Origin: Variovorax sp. OAS795
GTDB taxonomy: Bacteria > Pseudomonadota > Gammaproteobacteria > Burkholderiales > Burkholderiaceae_C
DNA: 64,000 nucleotides
Reading direction: 5' to 3'
Assembly (NCBI RefSeq): GCF_040546685.1
Contig: NZ_JBEPOH010000001.1
Span: 2,170,001 to 2,234,000, forward strand
The notes under the pieces were generated by a model, which made no database searches, was not told the origin of the DNA, and saw nothing but the letters and a program-made list of their open reading frames with translations. The translations under genes and the position numbers were made by a program. Below are positions 8,591 to 18,351 of the stretch, piece after piece; positions within the stretch are counted from its first letter, which is position 1, and every line of letters begins with the position of its first letter.

Positions 8591-9340
8591 CCGAGACCGT
8601 GCTCTCGACGCAAGGGCTGGTGATGCGCTTCGGCGGCATCACGGCGACCAACGACGTGACGATGGAACTCAAGCGCGGCGCGCGCCATGCGCTGATCGGA
8701 CCCAACGGCGCCGGCAAGACCACGCTCATCAACCTGCTGACCGGCGTGCTCACGCCGACCTCGGGCCGCATCTCGCTGCTGGGTGAGGACATCACCACGC
8801 TGGCGCCGCACAAGCGCGTGGCGCGCGGGCTGGTGCGCACCTTCCAGATCAACCAGCTGTTCGACTCGATGACTCCGCTGGAGACGCTGGCGCTCGTGGT
8901 GTCCCAGCACCAGGGCATCGCGTCGCAATGGTGGCGGCCGCTCGGGGCCACGCAGGCCGTGACGGAACGTGCGGCGGAACTGCTCGAGCAGTTCCATCTG
9001 GGCGACGTGGCGCAGCAGCAGACGAAATTCATGGCCTACGGCAAGCGCCGCTTGCTGGAGATTGCCATCGCGCTGGCCTGCGAGCCGCGCGTGCTGCTGC
9101 TGGACGAGCCCGTGGCCGGTGTGCCCGCCGGCGAGCGCGAGGAGCTGCTGGAGACCGTGGCGGCCTTGCCGGCGGACGTGTCCGTGCTGCTGATCGAGCA
9201 CGACATGGACCTGGTGTTCAGCTTTGCCGATCGCATGACAGTGCTGGTCAACGGCACGTTGCTGACCGAGGGCGATCCCGAAACCATTGCCGCCGATCCG
9301 AAGGTCAAAGAGGTTTATCTGGGCCATGGAGAGCATGCTC

Positions 9341-9348
<8 letters not shown>
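8587..9348 (+). CDS. ABC transporter ATPase, LivG type
   Basis: The 253-residue ATPase has Walker A 'GPNGAGKTT', Walker B 'VLLLDEP' and switch His in 'LLIEHDMD'. The signature loop reads 'MAYGKRRLLEIAIAL' instead of the usual LSGGQ; LivG proteins normally have a divergent 'LSYGQQRRLEIA', and this version is a little further away. It is one of two ATPases powering the importer. Its 3' end overlaps the LivF-like start. Confidence 0.9.
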
Positions 9349-10045
<697 letters not shown>

Positions 10046-10076
10046 CGATTCCAACGAAGAAGAAGGAGACAGACAC

Positions 10077-11774
10077 ATGGCGATCCCGAAGACACTGATT
10101 CGCGGGGGCGCCATGGCGGCCTCGGCAGTGCTGCTGGCGGCGTGCACCACCACCGGTCCGCAGAGCCTTGCGCTCGGTGCGAACCCGGCGGCCGCCTGCG
10201 CGGCGCTCGTGGCGCCGGTCGCACCCGCGGCCATCGGCCTGCCGAGCGGCGCGGCGACCATCGACTCGGCCACGCTGGTGCCGGCCTCCGCGCTCGCGGT
10301 TGCGGAGCGTGGCCCCAGCCCCGCATCGCGCATCACGCCGCCGACGCCTGCGCATTGCAAAGTGTTGGGCCGCATCGCGCCGCTCGATGCCAACGCGCCG
10401 CCGATCCTGTTCCAGGTCAACCTGCCGCTCGCATGGAACGGCCGCAGCGTGCAGTACGGCGGCGGCGGGTTCAACGGCGTGCTGATCACCGGCCTCTCGC
10501 TGGTGCCGGCCGGCCGCTTCGACCAGCCCACGCCGCTCGCGCAGGGCTACGTGACCTACGGCACCGACTCCGGCCACCAGAACGTGGCCGGCCAGCCGCC
10601 GCAGGCCTTTGCGCTCAACGACGAGGCGCTGGTGAACTTTGCGCACGCTTCGTACAAGAAGGTGCGCGACGTGGCGGTGGCGCTGATGCAGCGCGCCTAC
10701 GGACAAGCGCCGCAGAAGCTGTACTTCGTCGGCAGTTCCGAAGGCGGGCGCGAGGCGCTCACCATGGCGCAGCGCTACCCGCAGGATTTCGACGGCATCT
10801 TCAGCCGCGTGCCAGTCATCAACTGGACCGGGCTGCAGCACGCCGGCACGCGCAACGGCATCGCCACCTTTGGCGAAGGATGGCTGCGGCCGGCGCAGGT
10901 GCAGCTGGTGCATAACGCCGTGCTCGCAGCTTGCGATGCCGCGGACGGCGCCGCCGACCGCATCGTGTCGAACCCGGTGGCCTGCCTGCAGCACTTCGAT
11001 CCCGCGACCCTGCGCTGCGCCGCCGGCACCAGCGGCGACAACTGCCTCAACGATGCGCAGGTGCAGGCGGTGCGCACGCTGCGCTCGCCGTGGCGCTCAC
11101 CGGTGCCGCTGGCCAACGGCGTGACCGCGTATCCGGGCTGGGGCATCGGCGGCGAAGGCACGCCGGCCTTTGCGTCGATGGGCGGCTGGAACGCGTGGTG
11201 GACCGGCACCTCGGCGCCGACCGTGCCGCCGCAGCAGAGCAACGGCATCGCATGGTTCTACGGCAGCGGGGCGCTGCAGTATTTCTACGCGCGCAATCCG
11301 AGCCTCGATGTGCGCAACTACCGCGCGGAAGACTTTGCCGCGCGCATCGCCACCGTGTCGCAGCTGATGGATTCGACCAACCCCGACCTTGCCGCCTTTG
11401 CAGCGCGCGGCGGCAAGCTGCTGGTGCTGGAGCACATGGCCGACTACGCGCAGAGCCCGTTCGCGGGCATCCTTTATTACGAATCGGTGGTGGCGCGCAT
11501 GGGGCGCGACAGCACGGACCGCTTCATGCGCCTGTACACCGCGCCCGGTGTCGACCACGTGGGCAGCGGCGCACCGGCCAACGTCGACATGCTCGGTGCC
11601 TTGGCCGATTGGGTCGAGCGCGGCCGCGCACCGGCCGGCCTGCAGCTGGCCGAGCAGGGGGTGCAGCCGCCCTTCAGGACCGTGCGTGCCCGCCCCCTGT
11701 GCGAGTGGCCGCTTTGGCCGCGCTTCACGGGCGGCGATGTGTCGCAGGCCGCGAGCTTCCAGTGCAGCAGGTAG
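10077..11774 (+). CDS. Tannase/feruloyl esterase family lipoprotein
   Basis: A 565-residue protein with a lipoprotein signal (lipobox 'LLAAC', Cys23), so probably membrane anchored in the periplasm or outer membrane. It matches the tannase family, with nucleophile Ser221 in 'GSSEGGREAL', Asp456 in 'EHMADYAQSP' and His494 in 'GVDHVGSG'. Most family members have Cys next to the Ser and the His (CS-D-HC), joined in a disulfide that holds the triad together. Here these positions are Ser220 and Val495, so both partners are lost. AAGGAG precedes the ATG. Following the importer genes by 31 bp, it probably releases aromatic acids from esters for uptake. The ester is not known. Confidence 0.82.
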   Translation: MAIPKTLIRGGAMAASAVLLAACTTTGPQSLALGANPAAACAALVAPVAPAAIGLPSGAATIDSATLVPASALAVAERGPSPASRITPPTPAHCKVLGRIAPLDANAPPILFQVNLPLAWNGRSVQYGGGGFNGVLITGLSLVPAGRFDQPTPLAQGYVTYGTDSGHQNVAGQPPQAFALNDEALVNFAHASYKKVRDVAVALMQRAYGQAPQKLYFVGSSEGGREALTMAQRYPQDFDGIFSRVPVINWTGLQHAGTRNGIATFGEGWLRPAQVQLVHNAVLAACDAADGAADRIVSNPVACLQHFDPATLRCAAGTSGDNCLNDAQVQAVRTLRSPWRSPVPLANGVTAYPGWGIGGEGTPAFASMGGWNAWWTGTSAPTVPPQQSNGIAWFYGSGALQYFYARNPSLDVRNYRAEDFAARIATVSQLMDSTNPDLAAFAARGGKLLVLEHMADYAQSPFAGILYYESVVARMGRDSTDRFMRLYTAPGVDHVGSGAPANVDMLGALADWVERGRAPAGLQLAEQGVQPPFRTVRARPLCEWPLWPRFTGGDVSQAASFQCSR

Positions 11775-11793
11775 CGAAAGCGGCCTGAACGGC

Positions 11794-12528
11794 TCACATC
11801 GCGCAGCTGCCGGGACCGCACGATGCGGCGCCGGCAGTGGCCGCTTCCGGCGCGGGCAGGGGCGGAACGAGCTTGGGCAGTTGCGCCTTCCATTCCTCGG
11901 TGCGGCCGAGCCAGGGGCCGATCTCGATGCGGCTCGCGGTGCCGTCGGCCTGCGCCAGCACGAAGGTCGGAAAGCCCTGGCCGCCCGCACGCTGCAGCCA
12001 CTGGCGGCTTTCGGCCATGTGCTTGGAGGTTGCTTCGCCCGACAGTCGCGCGAAGGCGGAGGCAAAGGCCTCCGGATCGAAGCCGAGCTCCTGGGCCGTC
12101 GCAGCGAGCACCTGCGCGTCGGCGATGCGCCGGCCTTCGACGTAGTGCGCGCGCTGCAGCCGATGGATCATGTCCAGCCCGCCACCGGCGCGCAGCGCCT
12201 CGGCCGCGAGGATGGCGGTGGTCGGCGGTTCCGAGTCCATCACCGCGCCGATGTCGCGCAGCAGGCCTTCGAAGTAGGCTTCGCCGAAGGGCTGTCCCGT
12301 GAGCTCGGCGATGCGGCGGTCGTGCGGCATCACGTACTCGCGCCACTGCGGCGTGATGGCGCGCCGGTTGGCACCGGTCATCATGCCGCCGCCGTGGAAC
12401 GCGACAGCAAGGCCCGGCACGTTGCGCGCCGCGTCGACCAGCGGTGCGGCCGCATAGCACCAGCCGCACATCGGATCGAAGATGTAGTGCAGCGTGGCGC
12501 CGGACGCGGGAGGGGTGTTGTCGTTCAT
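11794..12528 (-). CDS. DsbA-family thiol oxidoreductase-like protein (FrnE-like)
   Basis: About 244 residues, without a signal peptide, with a CGWC redox motif near residue 20 ('YIFDPMCGWCYAAAP') and the DsbA helical insertion, including the cis-Pro segment 'GGQGFPTFVL'. Cytoplasmic members of this group act as disulfide isomerases or oxidoreductases. A Cys-rich C-terminus ('AASCGPGSCAM') is an additional feature. The start at 12528 follows a GGAAA sequence; an ATG at 12594 in frame would add 22 unconserved residues. The gene is convergent with the tannase-like gene. Confidence 0.82.
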   Translation of the reverse strand: MNDNTPPASGATLHYIFDPMCGWCYAAAPLVDAARNVPGLAVAFHGGGMMTGANRRAITPQWREYVMPHDRRIAELTGQPFGEAYFEGLLRDIGAVMDSEPPTTAILAAEALRAGGGLDMIHRLQRAHYVEGRRIADAQVLAATAQELGFDPEAFASAFARLSGEATSKHMAESRQWLQRAGGQGFPTFVLAQADGTASRIEIGPWLGRTEEWKAQLPKLVPPLPAPEAATAGAASCGPGSCAM

Positions 12529-12619
12529 GGCATTCGTTTCCTTTGCCCGGATGTTAGGTTCCGGCAACAGGAACAAAAACCCCGCTTTTGCCAACGGACA
12601 GTTTCTGATTCCGTTCGAG

Positions 12620-13537
12620 TCAGGATGTGGCCGGCCGATCCGTGGCGCACCGTTCCAGGTGCGCGACCAGCAATTGCGCCGAGAGCGACAGGGCCGCCTC
12701 GTCGCGAAAGCAGATCGCGAAGCGGCGGCGCGCCCAGACGTCGGTGAGCGGCATCAGCCGCAGGCGGTAGGTGTCGGCAAAGGGCTGCGCCACTTCCGCA
12801 GGCACCACGCTGATCGCGAGCCCGGCGCGCACCACCCGCAGGGCGGCGTCGAAGTTGGTCACCAGGACGCGGTACACCAGCGGCTTGCCGGCCACCGCCG
12901 CCTCGCGCGCGAGCATCAGCTGCACGGCGCTCAGCGCGGGCATGCCGACGAACTCGTGGTCCAGCACGTCCTCGAACCGCACCTTGCCGCGGCGCGCCGC
13001 GGGATGCGAGGGGTGGGCCACGATCGCCAGGTGGTCGCTGCGGTAGCTGCGCCGCTGCAGGCCGTCGAGGTCGGCGGCGTCCCAGCACAGGCCGATCGAC
13101 GCGCTGCCTTCGCGGATGCCGCGCACGATCTCCGGGCTCACGCGCTCTTCCATGTCGACGCGGATGCCGCGGTGCGCCGGGTTCTGCAGAAAGTTGGCGA
13201 CGTCCTCGGCCAGCGATTCGGCCAGCACCGAGGCCGAGGCGAGGATGCGCACATGCCCCCGGGCGCCGCCGGCATAGGCCGCCATGTCCCGCTCGATGCG
13301 CTGGGCGCTGCCGAGCATGGCGCGCGCATGTTCCAGCAGCGTTTCGCCGGCGGCGGTCGGCACCACGCCGCGCCGCTTGCGCAGCAGGAGGGGCGTGCCG
13401 ACCGCGTCTTCGAGCTGCGCCAGGCGCTTGCTGATGGCCGAGCCGACGATGCTGGCCTGCTCGCCCGCGCGCGCGATGCTGCGCGTTTCGCACACGGAGA
13501 CAAAGAGGCGGAGGGTGGTCAGGTCGAGGTCGCGCAT
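12620..13537 (-). CDS. LysR-family transcriptional regulator
   Basis: The 305-residue protein has the LysR winged helix at residues 1-60 ('LRLFVSVCETRSIARAG', 'SAISKRLAQLEDAVGTPLL') and a two-lobe effector-binding domain. The start at 13537 gives the canonical N-terminus ('MRDLDLTTLRLF'). It is divergent from the lyase/CoA-transferase/receptor operon at 13654, the normal position for a LysR activator of that operon. Palindromes in the shared region (13564-13591) are likely binding sites. Confidence 0.9.
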   Translation of the reverse strand: MRDLDLTTLRLFVSVCETRSIARAGEQASIVGSAISKRLAQLEDAVGTPLLLRKRRGVVPTAAGETLLEHARAMLGSAQRIERDMAAYAGGARGHVRILASASVLAESLAEDVANFLQNPAHRGIRVDMEERVSPEIVRGIREGSASIGLCWDAADLDGLQRRSYRSDHLAIVAHPSHPAARRGKVRFEDVLDHEFVGMPALSAVQLMLAREAAVAGKPLVYRVLVTNFDAALRVVRAGLAISVVPAEVAQPFADTYRLRLMPLTDVWARRRFAICFRDEAALSLSAQLLVAHLERCATDRPATS

Positions 13538-13563
13538 GGTGTTCCGGTCGATCGGGTGTGGTA

Positions 13564-13591
13564 TTCCATTTTGGAACGAATTGGCTTCCAA
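13564..13591. promoter_or_regulatory. Two small palindromes in the LysR/lyase divergent region
   Basis: TTCCA-TTT-TGGAA at 13564-13576 and TTGG-CTT-CCAA at 13581-13591 are both perfect inverted repeats, separated by four bases. They lie between the LysR gene and the operon it faces, where LysR proteins bind to activate transcription and repress themselves. Assignment rests on position and symmetry. Confidence 0.4.
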
Positions 13592-13653
13592 GATCTATTT
13601 TCTGAATCAAGACGGAACTTCTAATATCAGGCCCAGCCTTCAAAGGAGACACC

Positions 13654-14637
13654 TTGACCGACACCTCGATGGCGCCCTTGGCGCACGCCTTCCTGCCGCC
13701 TTGCGCGGTGGTCCGCGAAGTGGGCCTGCGCGATGGCCTGCAGAGCATCGCGAGAACCTTGCCCACGGCACAGAAGCTCGAATGGATCCGCGACGCGCAT
13801 GCCGCCGGGCAGCGCGAGATCGAAGTCGGTTCCTTCGTGCCGGCGCGCCTGCTGCCGCAACTGGCCGACACGGCCGAGCTGCTGGCCTATGCAAAGACGC
13901 TGCCGGGGCTTTTTGCCTCGGTGCTGGTGCCCAACCTGCGGGGCGCGGAACTCGCCATTGCGGGCGAGGCCGATCTCATGATGGTGCCGCTGTCGGCCAG
14001 CCATGCCCACAGCCTTGCCAACCTGCGCAAGACGCCCGACGAGGTGGTGGCCGAGGTCGCCCGCATCCGCGCCGCGCGTGATGCTTCCGGTTCGAAGACT
14101 CTGATCGAAGGCGGCGTGGGCACTGCGTTCGGCTGCACCCTCCAGGGCCATGTGGAGACCGGCGAGGTGCTGAGGCTGATGCAGGCGCTGCTCGACGCCG
14201 GCGCCGACCGCGTGAGCCTGGCCGACACCGTGGGCTACGCGGATCCCGCCATGGTCCGCAGCCTGTTCGAGCGCGCAAGGCGCATCGCGGGCGACCGGCT
14301 GTGGTGCGGCCATTTCCACGACACGCGCGGCCTGGGGCTTGCCAACGTGTATGCGGCGCTCGAAGTCGACATTGCGCGATTCGATGCCTGCCTGGCCGGC
14401 ATCGGCGGTTGCCCGCATGCGCCCGGCGCCAGCGGCAATGTCGACACCGAAGACCTCGTCTTCATGCTCGAGAGCATGGGCGTCGGCACCGGTGTCGACC
14501 TGCCGAAGCTGCTCGACCTGCGCCGGCGCGTGGCCGGGTGGCTCGAGGGCGAGACACTGCAGGGCACCGTGTGGCGCGCGGGCTTCCCGAAGACCTTCGC
14601 CACGACAGCGGGTGCAGCGGCGGGAGCCATGGCATGA
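13654..14637 (+). CDS. Hydroxymethylglutaryl-CoA lyase-like enzyme
   Basis: A 327-residue TIM-barrel protein of the HMG-CoA lyase family: 'VREVGLRDGLQ' near residue 22, the metal site 'GHFHDTRGLGLANVYAAL' and the catalytic-Cys loop 'GIGGCPHAPGASGNVDTEDL'. These enzymes split a 3-hydroxy-3-methylacyl-CoA into acetyl-CoA and a keto acid. The start codon is TTG, supported by AAAGGAG five bases earlier; the next ATG is 15 bases on. The CoA-transferase gene overlaps its stop, so a substrate made by CoA transfer is likely (for example an HMG-like or citramalyl-type acid). The exact acid is not determined. Confidence 0.85.
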   Translation: MTDTSMAPLAHAFLPPCAVVREVGLRDGLQSIARTLPTAQKLEWIRDAHAAGQREIEVGSFVPARLLPQLADTAELLAYAKTLPGLFASVLVPNLRGAELAIAGEADLMMVPLSASHAHSLANLRKTPDEVVAEVARIRAARDASGSKTLIEGGVGTAFGCTLQGHVETGEVLRLMQALLDAGADRVSLADTVGYADPAMVRSLFERARRIAGDRLWCGHFHDTRGLGLANVYAALEVDIARFDACLAGIGGCPHAPGASGNVDTEDLVFMLESMGVGTGVDLPKLLDLRRRVAGWLEGETLQGTVWRAGFPKTFATTAGAAAGAMA

Positions 14638-15839
14638 ACGCGACCCCCGAAGAAAAACGCCTGCCGCTCACCGGCATCCGCGTGGTCGAGTTCACCCACA
14701 TGGTCATGGGTCCGACCTGCGGCATGGTGCTGGCCGACCTGGGCGCGGAGGTGATCAAGGTCGAGCCCATCGATGGCGACCGCACGCGGCAGCTGCTGGG
14801 CGCGGGCGCCGGTTTCTTCCCGATGTTCAACCGCAACAAGAAAAGCATCGCGCTCGACCTTCGGCATCCGCAGGGGCTGGAGGCGGCGCTGCGCCTGTGT
14901 GCCACGGCGGACGTGGTGGCGCAGAATTTCAGGCCTGGCACCATGGACAAATACGGGCTCGGCCATGCTGCGCTCAGCAAGCTGAACCCGCGGCTGGTGT
15001 ACGTGAACCACACCGGCTTCCTGCCCGGCCCCTACGAGCACCGCACCGCGCTCGACGAGGTGGTGCAGATGATGGGCGGCCTGGCCTACATGACCGGCCG
15101 GCCCGGCGATCCACTGCGCGCGGGCACCAGCGTGAACGACATCATGGGCGGCATGTTCGGTGCCATCGGCGCCATGGCCGCGCTGATGCAGCGCGCGCAG
15201 ACAGGCAAGGGCCAGGAAGTGCAGTCCTCGCTGTTCGAGAACAACGTGTTCCTGGTCGGCCAGCACATGCTGCAGTACGCCATCACGGGGCAGGCCGCGG
15301 CGCCGATGCCCGAGCGCATCTCGGCCTGGGCGCTGTACGACGTGTTCACCGTGAAGGACGGCGAGCAGATCTTCCTGGCCGCCGTGAGCGACGCGCAATG
15401 GACGGTGTTCTGCGATGCCATGGGCTTCGACGACCTGAAGGCAGACCCCGCCTTGCGCACCAACAACGACAGGGTCCGCGTGCGGCCCGCGCTGTTGGCG
15501 GACCTGCGCAAGCGCCTGGCCGACCGGCCGGCGGCCGAGCTGTCGGCGATCTTCGAGGCGCGCGGGCTGCCTTTCGCGCCCATCGTGCGGCCCGAGGATC
15601 TCTACGAGGATCCGCACCTGAAAGCCACCGGTGGCCTGGCCGACATCCGCCTGCCCGACGGCGAACGCGCGGGACAGACGGCGCAGACCGCGCTGTTTCC
15701 GATCACCTTGGGCGGCGAGCGCCTGGGCGTGCGCCTGGACCCGCCGACGCTCGGCGAGCACACACGCGAACTGCTGGCCGAACTCGGCTACGCGGAGTCG
15801 CAGATGGCGGCCATGCGGGCCGAGTCGGCCGTCGCCTGA
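14634..15839 (+). CDS. CaiB/BaiF family (class III) CoA-transferase
   Basis: The 401-residue protein begins with the family's 'LTGIRVVEFTHMVMGPTCGM', followed by 'LGAEVIKVEP' and 'NRNKKSIALDL'. The catalytic Asp is expected in 'RTALDEVVQMMGG'. Class III enzymes move CoA from one acid to another without a free intermediate. Its start overlaps the lyase stop (ATGA), so the transferase probably activates the acid that the lyase then cleaves. Confidence 0.88.
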   Translation: MNATPEEKRLPLTGIRVVEFTHMVMGPTCGMVLADLGAEVIKVEPIDGDRTRQLLGAGAGFFPMFNRNKKSIALDLRHPQGLEAALRLCATADVVAQNFRPGTMDKYGLGHAALSKLNPRLVYVNHTGFLPGPYEHRTALDEVVQMMGGLAYMTGRPGDPLRAGTSVNDIMGGMFGAIGAMAALMQRAQTGKGQEVQSSLFENNVFLVGQHMLQYAITGQAAAPMPERISAWALYDVFTVKDGEQIFLAAVSDAQWTVFCDAMGFDDLKADPALRTNNDRVRVRPALLADLRKRLADRPAAELSAIFEARGLPFAPIVRPEDLYEDPHLKATGGLADIRLPDGERAGQTAQTALFPITLGGERLGVRLDPPTLGEHTRELLAELGYAESQMAAMRAESAVA

Positions 15840-15870
15840 TTTCCTCGGAACCATAAAGAGAGACAAAGCC

Positions 15871-16857
15871 ATGCAGAAGATTCTTCCCTCCCTGACCCGC
15901 CGCGCCGTCCTGGGCCTTGGCACCTGCGCTGCCGCCGTCGCCGCATGGCCCGCGCTGGCACAGGGCTCAGACAAGCCGGTCCGCTTCATCCTCCCCATCA
16001 GCGCCGGCTCGGGCGTGGACGCCATCGTGCGCGCGGCCTCGGTGGCGCTCGGCAAGGCGTTCGGCCAGCCGGTGGTGGTCGAGAACCTGCCCGGTGCGGG
16101 CGGCATCACCGGCACCTCGGCGCTCGTCAAGGCCGCGCCCGACGGGCTCACGCTCGGCATGGTGTCGAACAACCACGTGATCAATCCGGCCGTGTACAAG
16201 AAGATGCCCTTCGACCCCATTGCCGACGTGACGCCGATCAGCGTGGTGGGCGCGACGCCGCTGGTGCTGGTGGTCAACCCCAAGCTGCCCGCCAGGAACG
16301 TGAAGGAACTGGTCGCGCTGCTGCGCGCCAAGCCCGAGAGCTACAACTACGCGTCGTCCGGCAACGGCACCATCATCCACCTGGCCGGCGAGATGTTCAT
16401 GGACGAAGCCGGTGTGAAGGCGCGGCACATTCCCTACAAGGGCACGGGCCCGATGGTCACGGACATGATCGCGGGCCAGGTCGAGATGGGCGTGGTGGCA
16501 TTGCCCGCGGTGCAGGCGCACCTCAAGAGCGGCGCGCTGCGCGCGATCGGGCTGTGCGGACCGGTGCGCTCGCCGGCCGCACCCGACATGCCGACCCTCG
16601 CGGAGCAGGGCCTGCCCAACTACGCGGTCGAGGGCTGGTTCGCGGTGATCGGCCCGCCGAAGATGCAGGCCGCCGACATCCGGCGCGTGCACGACGCCGT
16701 GGCGGCGGCCTTCGCGAGCGCCGAGGTGCGCGAAGCCATGGACAAGCAGGGCAACGTCATCAAGCCCACCTCGCCCGAGCAGGCCGCGAGCTACTTCCGT
16801 GCGGAAGCGGCGCGCTATGCGGCGCTGGTGAAGAAGGCCAACGTGGTGATCGAGTAG
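15871..16857 (+). CDS. Bug-family periplasmic solute-binding protein (tripartite tricarboxylate transporter type)
   Basis: A 328-residue secreted receptor. The N-terminus has a twin-arginine-like signal ('TRRAVLGLG') with cleavage near 'ALA-QG'. The mature part has Bug features: 'SAGSGVDAIVRAAS', 'VVENLPGAGGITGTSALVKA' and 'IPYKGTGPMVTDMIAGQVEM'. Bug proteins bind carboxylates or small aromatics in the periplasm. No TctA/TctB membrane partners are nearby, which is common for this group. It is the third gene of the lyase operon and may capture the acid degraded by it. Confidence 0.88.
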   Translation: MQKILPSLTRRAVLGLGTCAAAVAAWPALAQGSDKPVRFILPISAGSGVDAIVRAASVALGKAFGQPVVVENLPGAGGITGTSALVKAAPDGLTLGMVSNNHVINPAVYKKMPFDPIADVTPISVVGATPLVLVVNPKLPARNVKELVALLRAKPESYNYASSGNGTIIHLAGEMFMDEAGVKARHIPYKGTGPMVTDMIAGQVEMGVVALPAVQAHLKSGALRAIGLCGPVRSPAAPDMPTLAEQGLPNYAVEGWFAVIGPPKMQAADIRRVHDAVAAAFASAEVREAMDKQGNVIKPTSPEQAASYFRAEAARYAALVKKANVVIE

Positions 16858-16882
16858 GGGGTGCCAAGGCTGCACGCCGCGT

Positions 16883-17203
16883 TCATGCCGCGCTCGTGAA
16901 CTTGAGCCCGAGGATGCCCGCGATGATCAGGCCCACGCAGACCAGCCGGGCCGCATTGGCCGGCTCGTGGAACAGCACGATGCCCAGGATCACCGTGCCC
17001 ACGGCACCGATGCCGGTCCACACTGCGTAGGCCGTGCCCACGGGCAGCGAGCGCATGGCCCAGCCCAGCAGCACCACGCTGAGCACCATCGAGGCGGCCG
17101 TGCCGATCGACGGCCACAGCCTGGTGAACCCTTCGGTGTACTTGAGGCCGATGGCCCAGCCCATTTCGAGCAGGCCCGCCACCAGCAGAACGATCCACGC
17201 CAT
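16883..17203 (-). CDS. sugE: SugE/Gdx-type small multidrug resistance exporter
   Basis: The 106-residue, four-helix protein contains the conserved SMR glutamate in '[20 protein letters not shown]' and '[17 protein letters not shown]'. The '[13 protein letters not shown]' form is typical of SugE/Gdx, which exports guanidinium and some quaternary ammonium compounds as an antiparallel dimer. The start at 17203 follows AAGGAG. It is 22 bp after the HPP-CBS gene on the same strand. I see no guanidine riboswitch in front of it. Confidence 0.88.
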   Translation of the reverse strand: MAWIVLLVAGLLEMGWAIGLKYTEGFTRLWPSIGTAASMVLSVVLLGWAMRSLPVGTAYAVWTGIGAVGTVILGIVLFHEPANAARLVCVGLIIAGILGLKFTSAA

Positions 17204-17225
17204 GCGCGCTCCTTGAAGTCCGGTT

Positions 17226-18347
17226 CTACGGCCGCACGGCACTGTAGAGGGCACGCACGAAGTCCGACTGCGTGATCATGCCCGTGAGGCGTTTTTCATG
17301 GTCGATGATGGGGATATGGTGGTGGCCGCCCTCGGAGAACAGCGGCACCAGGTCGACCACCGGACGGTCGGCGCTGGCCACGCGCACCTGCCGGGTCATG
17401 ATCTGGCCCACCACCTCGGGCTTGTTCGACACCACGGTGCGCGTGGCGCGGATCAGGTCGCGCAGGCGCCCGGCAATGCCCTCGTGGTGTTCGAGGTCGA
17501 GCAGGCGGAAGAAGTCGGCCTGCGTCACGATGCCGACCACGCGCCGGGTGCGGTCGATCACCGGCAGCGCCTTGATCCGGCGCTGGTTCATCAGCATCCA
17601 GGCCTCCTGCAGCGGCGTGCCGAATTCCACTGACACGGGTTCGCGCGACATGATGTCGCTGCAGTGCAGCGTGCCGAGCCGCCGCTTGTACGACTCGAGT
17701 TCGGTCTGCTGGATCAGCGACTCGAGGTCGTCGCGGCTGATGTCCAGCACCTGGTTGTAGCGCGCCAGCACCGCGTCGATGTCGGCCTGGCTGAAGCGGG
17801 CATCGGCTGGAGGCGGGCGCACCACGTGCGGATAGCGCCTGCCCGTGAAGGAGTTGTAGGCCACGCCCGCGAGCACCAGCAAAAGGGAATTCGTGAACGT
17901 GGGAAACAGGGCCGCCGAGAAGTGATCGGTGTGGGTCAGCACCGCGAGCAATGCCGCGGCGCCGCCCGGGGGATGCAGACTGCGCGTGGCGAACATCAGC
18001 CCGATGGCCCCGCCGACGGCAATGGCCGCCGCCCAGGCCGGGTCGGGGATCCACCGGATGCAGGCGATGCCCACCAGGGTGGACAGCGTATTGCCGACAA
18101 CCACCGACCAGGGTTGCGCCAGGGGACTGGCGGGCACGGCGAACACCAGCACCGCGCTCGCGCCCATCGGCGCGATCAGCCAGATGCTGACATCCACCGC
18201 CTGGGCCATCCAGCGGCACAGCAAGGCGGTGATGAGCAAGCCGATGGCGGCCCCGGCCACGGCACGCATGCGCTCGCGCGCATCGACGGTGTTGCGGCCC
18301 GGCAGCCAGGCGCGCGCATGCGTCAACAAGGCGGAAAGCTGCGGCAT
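17226..18347 (-). CDS. HPP-family membrane protein with two C-terminal CBS domains
   Basis: About 373 residues. The N-terminal ~180 residues are hydrophobic, with '[24 protein letters not shown]' (HPP-like motif region) and '[19 protein letters not shown]' containing the name-giving HPP. The C-terminal half carries two CBS domains (about 225-290 and 305-370), which usually bind adenine nucleotides. Plant and cyanobacterial HPP proteins have been linked to nitrite transport; the role of CBS-fused bacterial versions is unknown. The start at 18347 lies four bases after the MFS stop, so it belongs to the same operon. Confidence 0.82.
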   Translation of the reverse strand: MPQLSALLTHARAWLPGRNTVDARERMRAVAGAAIGLLITALLCRWMAQAVDVSIWLIAPMGASAVLVFAVPASPLAQPWSVVVGNTLSTLVGIACIRWIPDPAWAAAIAVGGAIGLMFATRSLHPPGGAAALLAVLTHTDHFSAALFPTFTNSLLLVLAGVAYNSFTGRRYPHVVRPPPADARFSQADIDAVLARYNQVLDISRDDLESLIQQTELESYKRRLGTLHCSDIMSREPVSVEFGTPLQEAWMLMNQRRIKALPVIDRTRRVVGIVTQADFFRLLDLEHHEGIAGRLRDLIRATRTVVSNKPEVVGQIMTRQVRVASADRPVVDLVPLFSEGGHHHIPIIDHEKRLTGMITQSDFVRALYSAVRP

Positions 18348-18351
18348 GGCG

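Noticed and set aside
16860..17260. Guanidine riboswitch for sugE
   Set aside because: Only 22 bp separate sugE from the upstream gene on its strand, too little for any guanidine riboswitch class.
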